Shown: positions 29,035 to 39,298 of the stretch, in pieces | Position numbering within the stretch: position 1 is the first letter of the stretch | How the letters are laid out: each line of letters opens with the position of its first letter | Origin: Limnohabitans sp. T6-5 | Lineage (GTDB): Bacteria > Pseudomonadota > Gammaproteobacteria > Burkholderiales > Burkholderiaceae_C | Length of the DNA: 64,000 nucleotides | Direction: 5' to 3' | NCBI RefSeq assembly: GCF_003063315.1 | Contig: NZ_NERV01000002.1 | Span: 868,001 to 932,000 of the forward strand | Notes under the pieces: model-generated | What the model was told of the DNA's origin: nothing | The model's input: only the letters and a program-made list of their open reading frames with translations | Databases searched by the model: none | Made by a program: the position numbers and the translations under genes

Positions 29035-30137
29035 AGACGCACCAGCGACTCCGCCACGCAAACCGGCTTGTCGCTGCCCTCACGCTCCAGCGACACGTTC
29101 CATTGCAATTGCAAACCACCGCCCTCCAGCGGAGTGGCTGATTTCAAATGCAGATGCGCACGCAAACGACTGCCCACGGGCACAGGCGCCATAAAGCGAA
29201 CTTTGTTCAAGCCATAGTTGACCCCCATGCGCGCCTCGGTCACCACAATCGTTTTGTCAAAAAACTGCGACAACAAGGACAAGCTCAAAAAGCCATGGGC
29301 AATCGGCGCACCAAACGGGCCTTGCTTGGCGCGCTCAACATTGACGTGAATCCACTGATGGTCGCCGGTCGCCTGAGCAAACTGGTTGACTTGCTCCTGG
29401 GTGATCTCGACCCACTCACTCAAGGCCACATCCTGGCCCACGCAAGCGGCCAAATCGGCCAAAGTATTGAAAGTTTTCATGACCCCAAATGTAGACAGGC
29501 TGGAGGACTGCGGCTGTCCAGGCTGTGACAGCGGCCCTTGCCCTTGCCCGCCACTCAGTAATTGCAGCTGTTGTCGCATTTGTTCGAGCTGCTCGCGGTA
29601 ATTGGCCGCATCACCATAGTCCACAAAGTCGTGGTAGTAAGGATGCGCTTGAAAAACACGACGCGCATGCTTGATCGGACACCAATACTGCTCGGTCAAG
29701 CCCACCACCTCCCGTCCATAAGCCATCAAGCCATTGCCATAGGAGCAATAGGCACAGTTGATCTTCTCGAGAATGTTCAAGTAGGCCAGATGTGTGCGAT
29801 CAAACACAAAATAATGCGATCGCTTGACACGAGGAATCCGGTACAAGGGAAAGCACACCCATTGGTAGAGGGTGATGAACACATCCAACAACAGCATGGG
29901 CACCAGCACCGGATAGATGAACGGCACACTCAACACATGCCGCCAGTCGGCCGTCAAGACATAGCGTAAAAACCCTTCCTTGAAGCGGCGCTGCTGAGCA
30001 ATCACTTCTTTTTCAAACTTCACTTTGCGCTCTTCAAAGTCAACTTGCAACTGCTCTCTGCGCTGCTGAAATTCCTGCTCAATCTGCATCTCCAGCTGGC
30101 GAATGCGCTGCAGAAATTCATTGATGTTGGTATTCAT
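29025..30137 (-). CDS. Coiled-coil membrane protein fused to a MaoC-like (R)-hydratase domain
   Basis: 370-aa protein from MNTNINEFLQ at 30137 (AAGGATG spaced for this ATG; another ATG at 30143). Residues 1-55 are a charged coiled coil (Gln/Glu/Arg rich). Residues 68-98 are hydrophobic and may be one or two membrane segments. A Cys-containing block NCAYCSYGNG (Cys128, Cys131) and Cys153 follow, then a Gly/Gln/Pro linker (195-215). From Met220 (MKTFNTLADL) the rest is a complete MaoC-type hotdog domain with FAQATGDHQWIH (Asp259, His264). That domain is normally a separate ~150-aa protein. The frame is open across the junction, so this is a fusion or a recent stop loss. Confidence 0.85.
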   Translation of the reverse strand: MNTNINEFLQRIRQLEMQIEQEFQQRREQLQVDFEERKVKFEKEVIAQQRRFKEGFLRYVLTADWRHVLSVPFIYPVLVPMLLLDVFITLYQWVCFPLYRIPRVKRSHYFVFDRTHLAYLNILEKINCAYCSYGNGLMAYGREVVGLTEQYWCPIKHARRVFQAHPYYHDFVDYGDAANYREQLEQMRQQLQLLSGGQGQGPLSQPGQPQSSSLSTFGVMKTFNTLADLAACVGQDVALSEWVEITQEQVNQFAQATGDHQWIHVNVERAKQGPFGAPIAHGFLSLSLLSQFFDKTIVVTEARMGVNYGLNKVRFMAPVPVGSRLRAHLHLKSATPLEGGGLQLQWNVSLEREGSDKPVCVAESLVRLYA

Positions 30138-30254
30138 GTTCATCCTTCCACAACCACAGAGGATCGCAAGTTCATCGACAAAGCATTCAAATGGAACTGA
30201 CATGCGTCAAGACATGCCTTCGTCATGCAGGGCACAGTGAGCACAAAGCACACC

Positions 30255-32864
30255 ATGACAACGAACCACATTAACACTCTTGACGGCTTAACGACAGCCG
30301 AAGCGGCAAAGCGCTTACAGCGGAATGGCTCCAACGAAATCGCACAAGCCCGGACACGCCCAATTTGGCTTCGGTTGACCGACATGCTGCGTCAGCCCAT
30401 GTTTGCGCTGCTGGTCACGGCGTCCCTTTTGTACATATTTTTAGGTGACCTGACAGAAGGTCTGACGCTGAGCGTTTTTGTTCTCGCTGTGCTGGCCTTG
30501 ACCTTTTACCAGGAAGGCAAATCGGAAAAATCCATCCAGGCACTGCGCCAGTTGACCCAGGCTCAAGCCAAGGTGGTTCGGTCTGGCCAGACCATGCATA
30601 TTCCCGCACGGGAGGTCGTGGTCGGGGACTGGTTGCTGCTGTCCGAGGGTGACCGGATTGCCGCCGATGGACGATTGCTCAACGCCAACAATCTGCAAAT
30701 CGACGAATCACTGCTCACCGGCGAATCGGTGCCCGTGAACAAGCAAGCCGCAACGCTCAACACCGAATCCGAAAACGACGGCGACACCGTGCATGCGGGC
30801 ACCTTCATTGTGCGCGGCCAAGGCCTGGCCCACGTCACCGCCACCGGCAACCGTAGCCAAGTCGGTCGCATTGGTCAATCCCTCAGTGAACTGATGACCG
30901 AAACCACGCCATTGCAACAACAAACCGCACGCCTGGTGAAAGTGTTGGCCAGCATCGTCATCGTCTTGTGCGTGACCATGGTGCTCACGCTGGGCTGGCG
31001 CACAGGGCAGTGGTTGCCAGCCATACTGTCGAGCATTGCGTTGGCCATGGCCACCTTGCCTGAAGAATACGCAGTGGTGCTCACCATCTTTCCGGCACTG
31101 GGCGCCCATCGGTTGACACACGCAGGCGTTCTGACACGGCGCATCAACGCCATCGAAACCCTGGGGGCCATCAGCGTTTTGTGCACCGACAAAACCGGGA
31201 CATTGACGCAAAACCGCATGACCGTGACCGCATTGGCTGTGAAAACAAACAACTCGACCAGCAACGGGACCATCCTCACCTGGCACCCTGGTCTATCTGT
31301 GCTTGCCGAAGACTTTCATGCCTTGGTGGAACACGCCATTCTGGCCAGCGCCCCAACCCCCTTTGACCCCATGGAATCCGCATTCCATGCACTCGGTCAA
31401 GCACATTTAGCGAGTACCGAACACCTTCATGCCGACTGGTCACTGGTACAAACCTACGCCTTGAGCCCCGAGCTGAAGGCCATGTCGCACGTATGGCAAA
31501 TGAACGAGGGACCCGAGCGAACCGTGTCTGCCAAAGGCGCACCTGAAGCGGTGATGGACTTATGCCATATGGATGCGCCTGCCCGCTTGGCCTGGTCACA
31601 TCAGGTAGACCTCATGGCTGCCCAAGGCTTGCGCATGCTGGCTGTAGCGCAGAGTCGATTTTTAGGTGATGACTGGCCGGATAGCGCCCACGAATTCAAC
31701 TTCGAATGGTTGGGTCTAATTGGTTTGACCGACCCTTTGCGCCACGAAATCCCTCAAGCCGTGGCCGAATGCCAAACGGCTGGCATCCGCGTCATCATGA
31801 TCACCGGAGATTACCCAGCCACAGCCAAAGTGATTGCCCGCCAAGCCGGACTGCCCGAGGGCGAGACGCTGACTGGCGACACCCTCGACGCCATGAGTGA
31901 CACGCAATTGCAAGCCATGCTGTCCCGCACTACGGTTTGCGCACGCATCTCGCCCCACCAAAAACTGCGCATCGTGCAGGCCCTGCAGGCCACAGGCGAA
32001 GTGGTCGCCATGACGGGTGACGGAGTAAACGATGCCCCAGCCCTGAAAGCGGCCCATGTGGGCATCGCCATGGGCGCCCGCGGCACCGACGTGGCCCGCG
32101 AAGCCGCTGATCTGGTGCTGGTAGACGACAACTTTGCCTCCATCGTGCGCGGTATCCGGGTGGGACGACGCATCTTCAGCAACTTGCAAAAGTCAATGCG
32201 TTACATCTTTGCCATCCACATCCCGATTGCAGGCATCGCCCTCATTCCCATGATCATGGGCTGGCCACCCCTGCTGCTGCCCCTGCATGTGGCCCTGCTC
32301 GAAATGGTGATCGACCCCTCCTGCTCCATTGCATTTGAAAACGAACCGGCCGATGCCTCCGTGATGCAATGCCCGCCACGCGACACCGCAGCCCCTTTAT
32401 TTGGCGCTGGCGCCATCGCCTTGGCAATGGGCCAAGGGCTGTGCGTGCTGACCAGTGTGGCGCTGACTGACGTCCTGGGCACCCAAGGCTGGAGTACGGG
32501 CTTTGCGTTGGGTTCCTGGACTGCGGACCTGGGATGGCCCCCTCAAAGCGCAACACACACCCGTGCCATGGTCTTCATCACCCTGGTGATCGGCAATGCA
32601 GCCCTGATTTTGGCCAATCGCGCCAAGGCGGGGGAGTTCTGGACCAGCTTGCGCATCCCCAACCCCACCGCTTACGCCGTCATGGGCTTGGCTTTGGGCT
32701 TTTTGATGCTGGCCATTTATTGGCCCTGGCTGGCCAAGCCACTGCAATTTGCACCCTTGACACCCTTGCCGGTGGTGATGGCCATGGGTTCAGGTCTGCT
32801 GAGTCTGTTCAGCGCAACCCTTTTGCAATGGGCATTTGCGAAATTCACACCAAACCGGACCTGA
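30255..32864 (+). CDS. Cation-translocating P-type ATPase (calcium-type, P2)
   Basis: About 869 aa from MTTNHINTLDG; an ATG at 30225 is an alternative. Dephosphorylation motif TGES (residues 155-158), membrane motif ATLPEEYAV (269-275), phosphorylation site DKTGT with Asp312, nucleotide domain KGAPE, and hinge MTGDGVNDAPALK are intact. The PEEY-type M4 motif and lack of heavy-metal domains place it with Ca/Mn-type pumps, but the ion is not certain. It has no evident operon partners. Confidence 0.9.
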   Translation: MTTNHINTLDGLTTAEAAKRLQRNGSNEIAQARTRPIWLRLTDMLRQPMFALLVTASLLYIFLGDLTEGLTLSVFVLAVLALTFYQEGKSEKSIQALRQLTQAQAKVVRSGQTMHIPAREVVVGDWLLLSEGDRIAADGRLLNANNLQIDESLLTGESVPVNKQAATLNTESENDGDTVHAGTFIVRGQGLAHVTATGNRSQVGRIGQSLSELMTETTPLQQQTARLVKVLASIVIVLCVTMVLTLGWRTGQWLPAILSSIALAMATLPEEYAVVLTIFPALGAHRLTHAGVLTRRINAIETLGAISVLCTDKTGTLTQNRMTVTALAVKTNNSTSNGTILTWHPGLSVLAEDFHALVEHAILASAPTPFDPMESAFHALGQAHLASTEHLHADWSLVQTYALSPELKAMSHVWQMNEGPERTVSAKGAPEAVMDLCHMDAPARLAWSHQVDLMAAQGLRMLAVAQSRFLGDDWPDSAHEFNFEWLGLIGLTDPLRHEIPQAVAECQTAGIRVIMITGDYPATAKVIARQAGLPEGETLTGDTLDAMSDTQLQAMLSRTTVCARISPHQKLRIVQALQATGEVVAMTGDGVNDAPALKAAHVGIAMGARGTDVAREAADLVLVDDNFASIVRGIRVGRRIFSNLQKSMRYIFAIHIPIAGIALIPMIMGWPPLLLPLHVALLEMVIDPSCSIAFENEPADASVMQCPPRDTAAPLFGAGAIALAMGQGLCVLTSVALTDVLGTQGWSTGFALGSWTADLGWPPQSATHTRAMVFITLVIGNAALILANRAKAGEFWTSLRIPNPTAYAVMGLALGFLMLAIYWPWLAKPLQFAPLTPLPVVMAMGSGLLSLFSATLLQWAFAKFTPNRT

Positions 32865-32906
32865 AGGTTTGCAGCGGCGCACTGACCAACCAGATGGCCA
32901 CCTCCG

Positions 32907-34364
32907 TCACCCCTTGAACTTGATCAAAAGCTGCATGATTTTCAAGGCTTTGCCTTTATAGGGCGGCTGAAACAGCATCTGGATCGCCGAAAAAGGCCCT
33001 TGGTAAAACACCGGCCGGAGTTTGGAGAAGGTGTTGAACCCCTCCCGTGCGTGGTAATGCCCCATTCCACTGGGGCCGACGCCGCCAAACGGCAAGTCGT
33101 GCTGCGCCACATGCAACAAGGCCTCATTGACCGACACGCCGCCAGACATGACCCGCGTGATATAGAAATTCTGCAAGGCTTTATCTTGGGTGAAAGGATA
33201 AATCGCCAGAGGCCGGTCATGCGCATTGATGTAGTCCGCCACTTCCTGTTTGTCGCGGTAAGTGCGAATCGGCAATATGGGGCCAAAAATTTCACGCTGC
33301 GACAAGATCATTTCGGGCGTTGGATTGATCACCAGATGGGGGGCCATTTTGCGCAGCTGGGGATCGGGCGTTTGCTCGGGCGTCAAGTTGATAAGTCTTG
33401 CACCTTTGGCCTGCGCATCCTCAAGCGTCCGGGCCAAACGGTCATAAGCGCGCTGATCAATGATGGAGGTGTAATCATTGCCATTGATATCCGGGAAGCG
33501 CTCTGCCACCAAACGTCGGCAGTGGGCAACAAACTCTTCAGTCGCCCCCTCGGGAATGAAAACATAGTCCACATTGGTGCAAATTTGCCCCGCATTGAAC
33601 ATCTTCACCCACATGATGCGTTCTGCCGCCTTCTGGATCGAAAAATCAGGTCCCACAATGGCTGGCGCTTTACCACCAAGCTCCAGCGTTACCGGGGTCA
33701 AATTCCGGGCAGCATTGGCCATGACAGACCGTCCGGTCGCCCCCGAGCCCGTGAAGAGCAAATGGTCAAAAGCAATGGAAGAAAAGCCCGGGCCACGGCC
33801 ACCCGCATCATCAAAAAATTTCAGCTTGTCTTGCGGAAAATAACGTGGACTGATTTGCATCAGCGCTTGCGCCAGATGCCTGGAATTCTCCGACATCTTG
33901 ACCATGGCGCGATTGCCGGCGGCAAAGATGGCCGCCAAAGGGCAAATACTCAAATTCAAAGGAAAGTTCCAGGGAACGATCACACCCACAACTCCCAAGG
34001 GTTGGGGAATCACCCGGTTTGATGCACCCGGGTACAGCATCACATCAATGTGTCGACGCTGGGGTTTCATCCATTGCTTCAGATTCTTTTGAGCGTCCTT
34101 GATGGTTTCAAGCACCACAAAGAACTCAGCAAACAAAGTCTCAAACTCAGAACGGTTGCCATAGTCTTTACAGATGGCCGCCACCAAAACATCGCGGTTT
34201 TCCTTGATCATCCGACCCAAGGACTTCAAATCTGCAATGCGTTGTGCGTAACTGGGTGCGGGCTGAGCCAGGTACGCCGCCTTTTGCTGCAAAAAACAAT
34301 CGTTGAAATCGCCGGGGCTCTGCACGGCGTCGGCAGAAGGATCCAATAAATTCATGCCTGACAT
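32907..34364 (-). CDS. Coniferyl aldehyde dehydrogenase-like NAD(P)-dependent enzyme
   Basis: 485-aa aldehyde dehydrogenase. The Rossmann/active-site parts are PLGVVGVIVPWNFPLNL, FTGSGATGRSVM, TLELGGKAP (general base Glu) and FNAGQICTN with the catalytic Cys. Length and overall pattern fit the CalB (coniferyl aldehyde dehydrogenase) group, which also contains long-chain aldehyde enzymes. A second ATG at 34355 has the better-spaced AAGG. The aldehyde substrate is not proven; the hydroxylase-like gene upstream could hint at a lipid or terpenoid aldehyde. Confidence 0.88.
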   Translation of the reverse strand: MSGMNLLDPSADAVQSPGDFNDCFLQQKAAYLAQPAPSYAQRIADLKSLGRMIKENRDVLVAAICKDYGNRSEFETLFAEFFVVLETIKDAQKNLKQWMKPQRRHIDVMLYPGASNRVIPQPLGVVGVIVPWNFPLNLSICPLAAIFAAGNRAMVKMSENSRHLAQALMQISPRYFPQDKLKFFDDAGGRGPGFSSIAFDHLLFTGSGATGRSVMANAARNLTPVTLELGGKAPAIVGPDFSIQKAAERIMWVKMFNAGQICTNVDYVFIPEGATEEFVAHCRRLVAERFPDINGNDYTSIIDQRAYDRLARTLEDAQAKGARLINLTPEQTPDPQLRKMAPHLVINPTPEMILSQREIFGPILPIRTYRDKQEVADYINAHDRPLAIYPFTQDKALQNFYITRVMSGGVSVNEALLHVAQHDLPFGGVGPSGMGHYHAREGFNTFSKLRPVFYQGPFSAIQMLFQPPYKGKALKIMQLLIKFKG

Positions 34365-34374
34365 CCTTCATCCA

Positions 34375-34422
34375 AAAACAAAGCGGGCCTGTGCATTGTT
34401 CAACATGCACCGATGCCCGCTT
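34375..34422 (-). terminator. Rho-independent terminator after the sterol desaturase-like gene
   Basis: AAGCGGGC at 34381-34388 pairs with GCCCGCTT at 34415-34422, with an inner GTGCAT/ATGCAC stem. Read on the minus strand it ends in TTTGTTTTT, so it fits termination after the gene at 34462-35346. Confidence 0.75.
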
Positions 34423-34461
34423 GTGATTTCACATACCGACATCACATCGGCGTGTGCTGAA

Positions 34462-35346
34462 TCAAACTGGTGAGCTTTGGCCCTCAGGGCCCTCGTACAC
34501 ACTGCCACCAAATTTAAGTGCGGTGTGCTCACGCTTGGACTGCAGCATGGGGTACCACATCTGGTAGTACCAGCGTTCCTGACCAAACAACTTGTCATCA
34601 ATCAGACCCACTTGCGCTGGGTAGCGGCGCGTGATGTGGGCGCTGCCAAAAATGATGTCCCACAAAAACAGCAGGTTGCCAAAATTACCTTTGTAATGTC
34701 CAACGCCATCGGCATTCGTGATGGCATGGTGCGCCCAGTGAGTGGCCGGCGTGGAGATTGTGCGCTCCAACACCCACATGATGGGATGCAGTGCACGGAT
34801 ACGGTACAGCGGCTCATCCCAGCGCCAGGCGCAATGGGCACCAATGATGACGAACAACTTCACCACGATATAGCCTGCATAGACCATGCCACCAAACCCG
34901 AGGTACAACAACGCACCGGCAAACCACAAGCCGGGCATCATCAGGTAATAAAAGAAATTGTTGCGGAAAGTCACTCGAATGCTCATGTACTCAGCCGAAT
35001 GGTGCGCCCGGTGCAAGGGCCAAAGGAAAGAGGTGTGCGACAACCGGTGCCACCAGTACTGCGTCATGTCATCCGCCAGCAACAAGATACCAATCATGGC
35101 CCACCAAGGCAGATCGGCCAAAGCGCCTTTGTATTCAGGCGCCCACAAGGCACCCAATTTGGCAGTGACAAATATGGCCAAGGGTTGCGTGACCGCCAGC
35201 ACACTCAAGAACATCAGCACTTCCAGCTTGGTGTCATCGCCCGTGGCATGCACGTTTTGTTTGTAGCGTCGACTCACAAACTCCATCATGGCAAAACCCA
35301 GGATGATGCAAATCACCAGGGCGTTTTGTATCTGCACAGCAGTCAT
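34462..35346 (-). CDS. Sterol desaturase/fatty acid hydroxylase family protein
   Basis: 294-aa integral membrane di-iron oxygenase. The three histidine boxes are HRLSH (100-104), HRAHH (112-116) and HWAHH (about 203-207). Several hydrophobic helices surround them. The family hydroxylates or desaturates lipids and carotenoids; the substrate cannot be read from sequence. It is transcribed towards the aldehyde dehydrogenase, but a terminator separates them. Confidence 0.88.
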   Translation of the reverse strand: MTAVQIQNALVICIILGFAMMEFVSRRYKQNVHATGDDTKLEVLMFLSVLAVTQPLAIFVTAKLGALWAPEYKGALADLPWWAMIGILLLADDMTQYWWHRLSHTSFLWPLHRAHHSAEYMSIRVTFRNNFFYYLMMPGLWFAGALLYLGFGGMVYAGYIVVKLFVIIGAHCAWRWDEPLYRIRALHPIMWVLERTISTPATHWAHHAITNADGVGHYKGNFGNLLFLWDIIFGSAHITRRYPAQVGLIDDKLFGQERWYYQMWYPMLQSKREHTALKFGGSVYEGPEGQSSPV

Positions 35347-35349
35347 TGA

Positions 35350-35745
35350 TCTCTCTCCATATCTTGATGTCCAGTGACCAAGACGATAGGCACTGGAGTA
35401 GTCACGAAGATATCAAAAGAACCAACTGAGCGATATCGAGGAAATACCCTCACATTTATCAAAAATCTCAATCAATTATCGATTTTTAACAAATGGAATC
35501 AGCATTTCGTCAAGCCCCATAAAGGGTAAAACCACACGCACTCAACTTTATGATGCATAAAAAAATGCGCCATGAAATATCAACTGATTCATAAAGTGTC
35601 GTGCGGCCCTGATGCAGCAAAGGCTTACTTGGTACACATGCGGTGTGTCATGCGCCCCATTCGACTCAGTCTTTGTCGGCACTTTGACCAGGTCGTTCTC
35701 ACAACGCCAACGAATCTCTTCTGTAATTCACAGGGATCTGAATCG
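35350..35745. other. 396-bp A/T-richer intergenic region
   Basis: This holds the promoter side of the sterol desaturase-like gene and the 3' side of phoR. The 35440-35570 part is A/T rich. A plus-strand ORF (35572-35895) runs into phoR antisense and has no recognisable domain, so I see no supported gene. No tRNA or clear terminator is visible. Confidence 0.6.
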
Positions 35746-37074
35746 TCACACGATCTCCAGACGACTGACAGGAAAGACCAGCATGAATGTGGAGCCTACG
35801 CCCACTTGGCTTTCAATCCGCAGCTCGCCACCGTGGCGTTGCGCCACATGTTTGGCGATGGCCAATCCCAAACCCGTCCCGCCGGTTTCACGTGATCGAC
35901 TGCGGTCCACACGATAAAACCGCTCAGACAAACGGGGCAAGTGCTCTGGCGCAATGCCAGGTCCGGTATCCGTCACCGAAAAAGTCACCCAATCATTAGA
36001 ACGTGACCATTTCGCACGTATCAATCCTCCCGCCGGCGTGTACCGCACCGCATTGCTCACCAGATTGGACATGGCACTCATCAACTCGGACCGAACGCCC
36101 AGCAACACCCATGGCGGCGATGGCTCAAACACCAATTCATGAACAGGGCCACGATCCTCCCCCTCTTGCCCTGACAGTACGGCGGACAAAGCTCTGGCAT
36201 CAGCAAAAACTTGGGTCATCAACTCTGGCACAGCTGTTTTTTCATGCTTGCCTGGGGGCAAGCTGCCTTCGAGTTGCGACAAGGTGAGCAAATCAGCCAC
36301 AAGACTTTGCATTCGATCAGCCTGAAGCGACATCAGATTCAAATAGCTTTGGCGTTCTTGTTCTTCCAAGGGGATGGACTGCAAGGTCTCCACAAAGCCA
36401 CTGAGCACCGTCAGAGGTGTCCGAATTTCGTGAGATACATTGGCCACAAAATCACGCCGCATGGCATCGGCCAGAGCCACGGAGGTGATGTCACGTGTGA
36501 GCAGCAGTTGTTGGCCTTCACCAAAAGCGTGCAACTGAACTGACAATTTAACGTTTTGCGTCAAAGAGTTCGAAGGACCATCAATGATCACCTCGGTATC
36601 GTGCGTTTTTTGTGCAAAGTATCTGGAAAAAACAGGGTCGCGCACCAAATGCACCACATGCTGCAGCATGTCGCGGCGGACATCCAACCCCAGATGACTG
36701 GACGCCGTTTCGTTACACCACTCGATTCTCCCCTGCTTATCGAGCAAGGTCACACCATTGGGAGACGCCTGAATCGCCGCGAGAAAATGCTGCAAACGCT
36801 GCTGAGCAGTAGCCGCTTTTTTCTCGCGCTGAATCAGCAGCCGCTGAATGCGTCGACCGATTTCAGACCAGATGCCCTTCCAGTGAACATCTGCATGCAA
36901 ATCGGCACTGGACAACCAGTGCTCCAGGCGCTGCACCTTCCACAGAAAGTTCACATGCACAAGCACCACCAAGACGAATGTCGCCAGCACAGCGACCTGT
37001 CCCCCCCCAAAAAACCAGGCAGGCACAGCGACCAGCAGCGCCCAAAAAAGTAACTCAAAAATGGGTATCAGCAT
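35746..37074 (-). CDS. phoR: Phosphate regulon sensor histidine kinase PhoR
   Basis: 442-aa membrane kinase that senses phosphate supply through the Pst/PhoU complex. Two N-terminal helices are followed by a PhoR-type cytosolic linker and PAS domain (LQHFLAAIQASPNGVTLLDKQ), the dimerisation helix with FVANVSHEIRTPLTVLSGF, and the ATPase domain (NLVSNAVRYTP, DTGPGIAPEHLPRLSERFYR, GGTGLGLAIAKH). It follows phoB by 13 bases and ends the pst-pho run. Confidence 0.95.
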   Translation of the reverse strand: MLIPIFELLFWALLVAVPAWFFGGGQVAVLATFVLVVLVHVNFLWKVQRLEHWLSSADLHADVHWKGIWSEIGRRIQRLLIQREKKAATAQQRLQHFLAAIQASPNGVTLLDKQGRIEWCNETASSHLGLDVRRDMLQHVVHLVRDPVFSRYFAQKTHDTEVIIDGPSNSLTQNVKLSVQLHAFGEGQQLLLTRDITSVALADAMRRDFVANVSHEIRTPLTVLSGFVETLQSIPLEEQERQSYLNLMSLQADRMQSLVADLLTLSQLEGSLPPGKHEKTAVPELMTQVFADARALSAVLSGQEGEDRGPVHELVFEPSPPWVLLGVRSELMSAMSNLVSNAVRYTPAGGLIRAKWSRSNDWVTFSVTDTGPGIAPEHLPRLSERFYRVDRSRSRETGGTGLGLAIAKHVAQRHGGELRIESQVGVGSTFMLVFPVSRLEIV

Positions 37075-37087
37075 TCAGGAATCAACC

Positions 37088-37783
37088 TCAAACCGCTGGT
37101 GATGCTGTCAGGCGATAACCTGCCCCGCGAACCGTTTCGATCATGCAGCCTGCGTCACCCAGAGATTCACGCAAACGCTTGACATGCACATCGACTGTGC
37201 GCTCTTCAATGTACACATGATCACCCCATATTTTGTCGAGCAGCATACCCCTGGTGTGCACACGCTCAGGGTGACGCATCAGGTATTGCAAGAGCTTGAA
37301 CTCGGTGGGCCCCACTTTCAAGGGCTTATCCTGCCAGCTCACACGGTAAGTGTCAGCGTCCAGCTGCAACTCCGCCACTTTGACCAAACCACCTGCAGAC
37401 TCGGGTACACGCCTGCGCAGCACTGCACGAATTCGAGCCAGCAATTCCCGGGGAGAAAACGGCTTGACAATGTAATCATCTGCACCGGCATCCAATCCAG
37501 CCACACGATCAGCTTCATCACCACGCGCCGTCAACATCAAGATGGGCACCGTCTTGGTTCGGGTCGCAGCACGCCATCGGCGCGCCAACGTCAGACCACT
37601 TTCGCCGGGCAGCATCCAGTCCAGCAAAATCACGTCGGGCAGGATTTCATCCAGCTCACGCTGAGCAGACTCGGCATCCATGGCCCAGACCGGTTGAAAG
37701 CCGTTGTGACGCAAATTGACCGAGATCAGCTCAGCGATCGGCGGCTCATCTTCCACAATCAGGATTCGGGGCAGGCTTCTCAT
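37088..37783 (-). CDS. phoB: Phosphate regulon response regulator PhoB
   Basis: 231-aa OmpR-type regulator. The receiver domain has ILIVEDEPPIAELI and the phospho-acceptor Asp in VILLDWMLPGESGL; the C-terminal winged helix has VGPTEFKLLQYLMRHPERVH and VHVKRLRESLGDAG. It binds Pho boxes; candidates in this window lie ahead of pstS, ppx, ppk1 and olsB. Its start overlaps the phoU stop by 4 bases. Confidence 0.96.
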   Translation of the reverse strand: MRSLPRILIVEDEPPIAELISVNLRHNGFQPVWAMDAESAQRELDEILPDVILLDWMLPGESGLTLARRWRAATRTKTVPILMLTARGDEADRVAGLDAGADDYIVKPFSPRELLARIRAVLRRRVPESAGGLVKVAELQLDADTYRVSWQDKPLKVGPTEFKLLQYLMRHPERVHTRGMLLDKIWGDHVYIEERTVDVHVKRLRESLGDAGCMIETVRGAGYRLTASPAV

Positions 37784-38478
37784 TTCACCGCTTTTTCAAT
37801 GTCAGTCAGCGCCGTGTGGCGCACATCAGAACCTTTGACCACATAGATGACAAATTCGGCAATGTTCTTGGCATGGTCTCCAATGCGTTCGATGGCTTTG
37901 GCGACAAACAGCAAGTCCAAACTGGCCGAGATGGTGCGCGGATCTTCCATCATGTAAGTCACCAGCTTGCGCACGAAACCATTGAACTCGGCATCGATCA
38001 AGTCATCTTCTTTGAGAATGCTCAGTGCAGTGTTCACATCCAGGCGCGCAAACGCATCCAGCGCCTTGCGCAATAAACCAGACGCCAAATCCGATGCAAT
38101 GCGCAGCTCGGAGGATGGCAAATTGCGGGGACTGCCTTGCTCCAGAATTTGCTTGACCATGCGGGCGATGCGCTCTGCTTCATCGCCTGCACGCTCCAGG
38201 TTGCCCGTGATCTTCGAAATCGCCATCAACAAACGCAAATCACGGGCCGTGGGTTGACGGCGCGCAATGATGGATGCCAGCTCCGCGTCAATCTCCACCT
38301 CCAGGGTGTTGACTTGCCTTTCTGAGGCAATCACCTGATCAGCCACCTCGGAGCTGAACTGGGCCAGAGCATAGACCGCATGCCGGGTCTGGGATTCGAC
38401 CAGTCCTCCCAATTCCAACACGCGCGAAGACACGCTGGTCAGGTCGGCATCAAATTGACTTGAAATATGTTTTTCCAT
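37780..38478 (-). CDS. phoU: Phosphate signalling protein PhoU
   Basis: 232-aa helical protein made of two PhoU repeats, with metal-binding motifs around AGDEAERIARM and AIERIGDHAKNIAEF. It links the PstSCAB transporter to PhoR and limits phosphate uptake. It lies 14 bases after pstB and overlaps phoB. Confidence 0.96.
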   Translation of the reverse strand: MEKHISSQFDADLTSVSSRVLELGGLVESQTRHAVYALAQFSSEVADQVIASERQVNTLEVEIDAELASIIARRQPTARDLRLLMAISKITGNLERAGDEAERIARMVKQILEQGSPRNLPSSELRIASDLASGLLRKALDAFARLDVNTALSILKEDDLIDAEFNGFVRKLVTYMMEDPRTISASLDLLFVAKAIERIGDHAKNIAEFVIYVVKGSDVRHTALTDIEKAVK

Positions 38479-38492
38479 GTGGCTTCTCCCAA

Positions 38493-39272
38493 TCAGCCGA
38501 AACGGCCGGTGATGTAGTCTTCGGTTTCCTGGCGGGCGGGTTTCATGAAGATCTGCTCGGTTTGTCCAAATTCGACCAACTCGCCCAGGTACATATAAGC
38601 CGTGAAGTCCGACACGCGTGCAGCCTGCTGCATGTTGTGGGTCACGATGGCCACGGTGTGGTCTTTCTTCAACTCACTGACCAGCTCTTCCACCTTGGCG
38701 GTCGAGATCGGGTCCAGCGCCGAAGTTGGCTCGTCCAGCAAGATGACCAAAGGCTTCACCGCTACTGTGCGCGCAATGCACAAACGTTGCTGCTGACCGC
38801 CCGACAGGGACAGTCCGCTTTGCCCCAACTTGTCTTTGACCTCGCTCCAGATGGCCGCTTTGGTCAACGCCCATTCGACGCGCTCGTCCATGTCTGCACG
38901 GCTGAGGTTTTCATACAAGCGAATGCCGAATGCAATGTTGTCGTAGATCGACATGGGAAACGGTGTCGGCTTCTGAAACACCATGCCCACACGGGCGCGC
39001 AGCAAATTCAGGTCTTGCTTGGACTCCAGCACGTTTTGGCCATAGAAATTGATCTCGCCCTCGGCACGCTGACCGGGGTACAGGCTGTACATGCGGTTGA
39101 GCGTGCGCAGCAAGGTAGACTTGCCGCAACCCGATGGGCCGATGAAGGCCGTGACCTTGTTTTCGGCGATGTCGAGGTTGACATTTTTCAGGCCCTTGAA
39201 AGACCCGTAAAAGAAATTGAGGTTACGAATTTCAATCGCATTTTTCAAAATTGTTTGTTGTGTAGATGGCAT
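38493..39272 (-). CDS. pstB: Phosphate ABC transporter ATP-binding protein PstB
   Basis: 259-aa ATPase of the high-affinity phosphate importer: Walker [13 protein letters not shown], signature [13 protein letters not shown] and Walker [14 protein letters not shown]. It follows pstA by 26 bases. Confidence 0.97.
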   Translation of the reverse strand: MPSTQQTILKNAIEIRNLNFFYGSFKGLKNVNLDIAENKVTAFIGPSGCGKSTLLRTLNRMYSLYPGQRAEGEINFYGQNVLESKQDLNLLRARVGMVFQKPTPFPMSIYDNIAFGIRLYENLSRADMDERVEWALTKAAIWSEVKDKLGQSGLSLSGGQQQRLCIARTVAVKPLVILLDEPTSALDPISTAKVEELVSELKKDHTVAIVTHNMQQAARVSDFTAYMYLGELVEFGQTEQIFMKPARQETEDYITGRFG

Positions 39273-39298
39273 TGGTTATGTCCCGTGCATTCAGAAAA

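Noticed and set aside
35572..35895. Plus-strand ORF of 107 codons
   Set aside because: It runs antisense into phoR, has no domain or plausible ribosome site, and the protein looks random.
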